DNA of 64,000 nt from Stomorhina lunata (Eukaryota > Arthropoda > Insecta > Diptera > Rhiniidae). Location of the stretch: positions 19,620,850 to 19,684,849 of the forward strand of contig OW121742.1 in assembly GCA_933228675.1 (NCBI GenBank), given 5' to 3'. Shown here piece by piece: positions 59,275-64,000 of this stretch; within the stretch, counting starts at the first letter, position 1, and the number at the start of each line of letters is the position of its first letter. The notes under the pieces were generated by a model. The model had not been told where the DNA came from, searched no databases, and saw nothing but the letters and a program-made list of their open reading frames with translations. Position numbers and translations under genes: made by a program.

Positions 59275-61640
59275 TGTATATAGAAATATTTTATCGAAAA
59301 TTTTTCTAGAGAAAAATATTTCTAACGGAAATTTTTTTTAGACAAAAATATTTTTATCGAAATTCTTTCTATATAGAAAAATATTTCTATCGAAATTTTT
59401 TCTATATAGAAAAATATTTCTATCGAAATTTTTTCTATATAGAAAAATATTTCTATCGAAATTTTTTCTATATAGAAAAATATTTCTATCGAAATTTTTT
59501 CTATATAGAAAAATATTTCTATCGAAATTTTTTCTATATAGAAAAATATTTCTATCGAAATTTTTTCTATATAGAAAAATATTTCTATCGAAATTTTTTC
59601 TATATAGAAAAATATTTCTATCGAAATTTTTTCTATATAGAAAAATATTTCTATCGAAATTTTTCCTATATAGAAAAATATTTCTATCGAAATTTTTTCT
59701 ATATAGAAAAATATTTCTATCGAAATTTTTTCTATATAGAAAAATATTTCTATCGAAATTTTTTCTATATAGAAAAATATTTCTATCGAAATTTTTTCTA
59801 TATAGAAAAATATTTCTATCGAAATTTTTTCTATATAGAAAAATATTTCTATCGAAATTTTTTCTATATAGAAAAATATTTCTATCGAAATTTTTTCTAT
59901 ATAGAAAAATATTTCTATCGAAATTTTTTCTATATAGAAAAATATTTCTATCGAAATTTTTTCTATATAGAAAAATATTTCTATCGAAATTTTTTCTATA
60001 TAGAAAAATATTTCTATCGAAATTTTTTCTATATAGAAAAATATTTCTATCGAAATTTTTTCTATATAGAAAAATATTTCTATCGAAATTTTTTCTATAT
60101 AGAAAAATATTTCTATCGAAATTTTTTCTATATAGAAAAATATTTCTATCGAAATTTTTTCTATATAGAAAAATATTTCTATCGAAATTTTTTCTATATA
60201 GAAAAATATTTCTATCGAAATTTTTTCTATATAGAAAAATATTTCTATCGAAATTTTTTCTATATAGAAAAATATTTCTATCGAAATTTTTTCTATATAG
60301 AAAAATATTTCTATCGAAATTTTTTCTATATAGAAAAATATTTCTATCGAAATTTTTTCTATATAGAAAAATATTTCTATCGAAATTTTTTCTATATAGA
60401 AAAATATTTCTATCGAAATTTTTTCTATATAGAAAAATATTTCTATCGAAATTTTTTCTATATAGAAAAATATTTCTATCGAAATTTTTTCTATATAGAA
60501 AAATATTTCTATCGAAATTTTTTCTATATAGAAAAATATTTCTATCGAAATTTTTTCTATATAGAAAAATATTTCTATCGAAATTTTTTCTATATAGAAA
60601 AATATTTCTATCGAAATTTTTTCTATATAGAAAAATATTTCTATCGAAATTTTTTCTATATAGAAAAATATTTCTATCGAAATTTTTTCTATATAGAAAA
60701 ATATTTCTATCGAAATTTTTTCTATATAGAAAAATATTTCTATCGAAATTTTTTCTATATAGAAAAATATTTCTATCGAAATTTTTTCTATATAGAAAAA
60801 TATTTCTATCGAAATTTTTTCTATATAGAAAAATATTTCTATCGAAATTTTTTCTATATAGAAAAATATTTCTATCGAAATTTTTTCTATATAGAAAAAT
60901 ATTTCTATCGAAATTTTTTCTATATAGAAAAATATTTCTATCGAAATTTTTTCTATATAGAAAAATATTTCTATCGAAATTTTTTCTATATAGAAAAATA
61001 TTTCTATCGAAATTTTTTCTATATAGAAAAATATTTCTATCGAAATTTTTTCTATATAGAAAAATATTTCTATCGAAATTTTTTCTATATAGAAAAATAT
61101 TTCTATCGAAATTTTTTCTATATAGAAAAATATTTCTATCGAAATTTTTTCTATATAGAAAAATATTTCTATCGAAATTTTTTCTATATAGAAAAATATT
61201 TCTATCGAAATTTTTTCTATATAGAAAAATATTTCTATCGAAATTTTTTCTATATAGAAAAATATTTCTATCGAAATTTTTTCTATATAGAAAAATATTT
61301 CTATCGAAATTTTTTCTATATAGAAAAATATTTCTATCGAAATTTTTTCTATATAGAAAAATATTTCTATCGAAATTTTTTCTATATAGAAAAATATTTC
61401 TATCGAAATTTTTTCTATATAGAAAAATATTTCTATCGAAATTTTTTCTATATAGAAAAATATTTCTATCGAAATTTTTTCTATATAGAAAAATATTTCT
61501 ATCGAAATTTTTTCTATATAGAAAAATATTTCTATCGAAATTTTTTCTATATAGAAAAATATTTCTATCGAAATTTTTTGTATATAGAAAAATATTTCTA
61601 TCGAAATTTTTTCTATATAGAAAAATATTTCTATCAAATA
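59275..61640. repeat. 33-bp palindromic minisatellite, about 70 near-identical units
   Basis: The unit is TCTATCGAAA followed by TTTTTTCTATATAGAAAAAT and ATT, 33 bp in all. It contains the 18-bp perfect palindrome TTTTTCTATATAGAAAAA. About 70 copies are almost without change. Diverged units are confined to the borders (59275-59345 and after 61560), plus single changes such as that near 59664. Because 33 is a multiple of three, one - strand frame stays open for 771 codons as an 11-residue repeat (IEIFFYIEKIS). I treat this as chance and not a gene: there is no signal peptide, composition or start context to support it, and it is wholly made of the satellite unit. Confidence 0.97.
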
Positions 61641-62470
61641 TTTTTTGGTGCTTATTTTTACGAGTTTATTAAACGATTGTGATATTAACGAAAACTACAA
61701 AAAGTCTTCGGCTCCTGGTAGTATAGGCTGCCTATTTAGTAGATAGGTATCGAAGTTTGACGTAGAAGGTCGCTTATAAAGATAAGAAATAGAGTAGCCT
61801 TTAATAATTTAGTTTGTTTGTGATCTTTTCTTATCAAGTATTTAATATTTTGTTTCTAGTAAGGTCCATTGATCATGTAGGTGTAGTTGTAGGGCATCCT
61901 CTGGTCATGCTTGGTTGACTAAATGCAACACCTTCCTACTTGTTTCAAAAAAGCACTTAAATACAATTCAAAATAAAAACTTGAGATTTACAACTCGCAC
62001 TGCTGACACACTAAAGTTGTAAACAAGTTACAGATTTACATACTTTGATTTGTGGGAGCATGATGCCGCAGTTATATACCACTTTTATCAAATCGATTAA
62101 TAATTGTGGTTATTATCGAACTCTAAAGGTGTGCAGCATAATTGATTTTTGGTGTAAACGAAGGCTAAGTGAGATGGAATCATCAGCTTTTCTGTGGCCA
62201 CTTTGAATAAGGCGCAGACTGAAAATTAAGTTGTTTATGAGTGGATTTTTGTATTCGGTTACATGTTTATGGGCCTTTTTATCTTAAATCGATCAGTCAA
62301 AATAAAGATATGAATATTCACAGTTCTCTTTTGTTAAAGTTTACATTAATTGATTTGAGTGTTGATTCAAGGTAGCCAAGACTTTTATGATAACTTGCAG
62401 CCGAAGAGCGAAAGAAAATTAAATGTAATAAAATATGTTAAATTGAAGTTATAAAGAAAATAAATTTTTG
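61641..62470. other. Intergenic DNA upstream of the last gene, no gene seen
   Basis: Unique. The text taagtgagatggaatcatcagctttt near 62165-62190 resembles the initiator region of the gene at 35902 (taagtgaagtcatcagtttc) and could be a relic promoter or a distal element. No matching coding sequence follows it. Confidence 0.4.
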
Positions 62471-62506
62471 TATAAAAGCCCTAAACTTTTAAGGGATTTT
62501 CAACAG
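62471..62506 (+). promoter_or_regulatory. Core promoter of the gene at 62576-63131
   Basis: TATAAAAG at 62471-62478 and TCAACAGTT beginning at 62500 give a +1 about 31-34 bp from the TATA and a 5' UTR of about 70 nt. Confidence 0.7.
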
Positions 62507-62575
62507 TTGTTAACTTAACAATTATCAAAACACTTTAAAAATTTTTAAATCTCAAAAAACGAAGAAAAACTCAAA

Positions 62576-63131
62576 ATGTTCAAATTTGTAAGTAAATTTT
62601 AATAATTTTTTAATCAAAAAGGTTTATCAAAAATTTTGGAACTTAAAAAAAAAAAATTTTACTGTGGTGTATTGCACTAAAATCCCAATTTATTACAATT
62701 ATTTATTATTGTATTGAATAGTTCTTTGATAAAACCAAAAAATGTTTTTAATAATAAAAATTTTAATTTGTTTAAAAATTGTTTCTTCCCGAAATCACCA
62801 GACCTTCATTTTCGCCACTTTGTTCTTAATTTCTACTGCTAATGCCGGCCTTGTCACCACTCATCATGTTGTTCACGAACCCGCCTTGGCTAAAGTAGGT
62901 CATATTGTTCACTCTGTCCCCTCGTCTGTGTCACATCAAAGCATAACTCAGGTTCATAGCAAAAGCTCAGTGGTAGAGCCTTTACTCACCCCCGTTGTTA
63001 AGACCACCATTCATAGTGCTCCCATGGTACATGCTGCTCCTCTTGTGCACACTTATCATCATTCGGCTCCTGTGGCAGTGCACTCTGTTCCTGTTGTCCA
63101 TACAGCACCAGTAGTAACTGTACATCATTAA
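62576..63131 (+). CDS. Retinin-like cuticular protein (113 aa, two exons)
   Basis: Exon 1 is 62576..62587 (MFKF) with a GTAAG donor. The intron 62588..62801 (214 bp) ends in atcaccag, and exon 2 is 62802..63131. The longer unspliced frame opening at 62742 lies inside the intron at its start and would replace the MFKF leader, so the spliced model is preferred. The protein has signal peptide MFKFTFIFATLFLISTANAG, then HHVVHEPALAKVG, HSVPSSVSHQSIT (about 41-53), VHSKSSVVEP, and LLTPVVKTTIH. A short tail of APVVH-type repeats ends in VTVHH. It has the complete family block with the shortest tail of the set, and lies more than 22 kb from its nearest relative in the window. Secreted cuticle role inferred. 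Confidence 0.9.
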
Positions 63132-63216
63132 ATAATATACAATTTTTTTTTGAACACCGATTTGTTATTATATTTTTGTGCTTAGGCTATATTTTTGTTA
63201 AATTTTTAATTTGTTT

Positions 63217-63222
63217 AATAAA
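63217..63222 (+). terminator. Poly(A) signal of the gene at 62576-63131
   Basis: AATAAA 86 bp after the stop codon. Confidence 0.6.
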
Positions 63223-63339
63223 TGTTAATTTTTAAGATAAAATATAATTATTGCATTTAAAATTGGAAAAACATAATAACCCGATTTGTATGGAAACCTC
63301 AAATTCCTCAATTCTGATATATAATCGATCGATTTATTT

Positions 63340-64000
63340 TTATACAAAACTAGCTATACCGTTTGCCCGTTGTTGCTCCACCAACTACGTAAAATAAGTT
63401 TGGTCCGATGAAGACTTGATAAAACACATGCTTTACGATTATTAATCCAAATAAATATGGATTAATTTAATGTCTCGCCATCTGGCGAAAATTATTTGCA
63501 TTAACTTGGAAACCTTTGTCGGCTTATGCACAACAACTTTGCTGAAGATCATTACATAATCAAATACATATGTATAAAAAGTTTACAATTCAATTAATTT
63601 TAGCGCCATCTATCGTTAATTAATCGTACCAATTTAGAAACCTTCGTTAACTTTTGCCCAACAACTTTGCTGAAGATCATAGCATGATCAAATGCATAGT
63701 TTACGATTTAATACATTTTAAGTAACTTTCAGTGGCGCCACCAGTGCGAAATTAGTCATACCAATTAAGAAACCTTTGTCGGATATTGCTCCATAACTTT
63801 GGTAAATATCATAGCATGATCAAATGCATAGTTACCGATTTAATTAATTTTAAGTAATTTCAGTGGCGCCACCTGTCGGAAATAGGTCACAGCCCCATAG
63901 AGACCTTCTTCGGCTCAAGCGCAAAAACTTTAAAAAACTTTAAAAATCAAACATAATCAAATTCACAGTTTACGATTAAATTGACTTGCATAGTTTACGA
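63340..64000. repeat. About 130-bp diverged tandem repeat at the right edge
   Basis: Repeating landmarks are gaaacctttgtcgg (about 63508, 63637, 63770, 63898), acaactttgctgaagatcat, gatcaaatgcatagttt, acgatttaatt and gcgccacctgtcg. They are spaced about 128-133 bp apart. A further diverged copy starts near 63355 (taccgtttgcccgttgttgc). The array runs off the window edge. It is less AT-rich than the minisatellites and unrelated to them. No coding frame is seen. Confidence 0.8.

Noticed and set aside
59322..61637. 771-codon open frame on the - strand
   Set aside because: It is built entirely of a 33-bp non-coding-type minisatellite whose period is divisible by three. It has no signal peptide, no start context and no family similarity.
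61900..62080. Relic of a cuticle gene first exon on the - strand (atgtaaatctgtaac)
   Set aside because: It resembles ATGTACAAATCTGTAAG, but the frame is broken and no downstream exon with family motifs follows.
62742..62801. In-frame upstream extension of the last cuticle gene
   Set aside because: The MFKF exon at 62576 with a GTAAG donor and the acceptor at 62801 restores the standard leader, so 62742-62801 is read as intron.

Overview
This window looks like a piece of a dipteran insect genome, probably a calyptrate fly such as a blowfly or its relatives. The inference rests on the very AT-rich intergenic DNA, TATA plus arthropod-type initiator promoters, short introns inside signal peptides, a TCTG microsatellite joined to a dispersed repeat that ends in a TTCGGCACAGCCGAA hairpin, and the protein family encoded. 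I assign no species.

The only genes I can support are ten small secreted proteins of one family: retinin-like, low-complexity cuticular proteins (CPLCA type, Retinin_C motif). Their shared signature is AKVG, then SAVSHQS, then HNKA, then TPVVKTT, followed by Ala/Pro/Val/His/Tyr repeats. They lie at about 2.0-2.8 kb (-), 10.1-10.6 kb (-), 16.3-17.1 kb (+), 22.8-23.7 kb (-), 30.3-30.8 kb (-), 31.4-32.0 kb (+), 34.7-35.2 kb (-), 35.9-36.5 kb (+), 39.4-39.9 kb (-) and 62.6-63.1 kb (+). Nine have a tiny first exon (one, three or four codons) and a phase-0 intron inside the signal peptide. The gene at 39.4 kb has no intron. The genes at 30/31 kb and 34/35 kb form two head-to-head pairs, and most genes carry a TATA box about 31-34 bp upstream of a TCAGTT-like initiator. 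The products are inferred to be extracellular structural proteins of cuticle or corneal lens, probably co-expressed.

Most of the rest is tandem repeats. About 31 kb (adding my span estimates) is AT-rich minisatellite with units of 28-33 bp. Nearly all share a dyad-symmetric core of A-tract, T-tract and CTATAG, differ by a short array-specific tag that usually holds one CpG, and fill the spaces between the genes (6.8-8.6, 11.6-15.0, 18.2-22.6, 24.9-29.4, 36.6-38.8, 40.3-42.5, 43.5-48.6, 49.8-52.7, 56.1-57.9 and 59.3-61.6 kb). Other arrays are a 12-bp satellite (4.0-5.5 kb), a palindromic GACTATAGTATAGTC minisatellite (33.2-34.6 kb), a TCTG microsatellite (53.5-54.1 kb) and a roughly 130-bp repeat at the right edge.

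Mobile-element traces are a foldback element (1.28-1.64 kb) and a truncated copy of it (29.46-29.67 kb) that both carry a decayed hammerhead-ribozyme-like core, a tRNA-derived SINE (27.67-27.94 kb), and several non-coding dispersed repeats. No rRNA, intact tRNA, CRISPR or intact transposase gene was seen. The remaining unique stretches are AT-rich and show no coding sequence that I can support.
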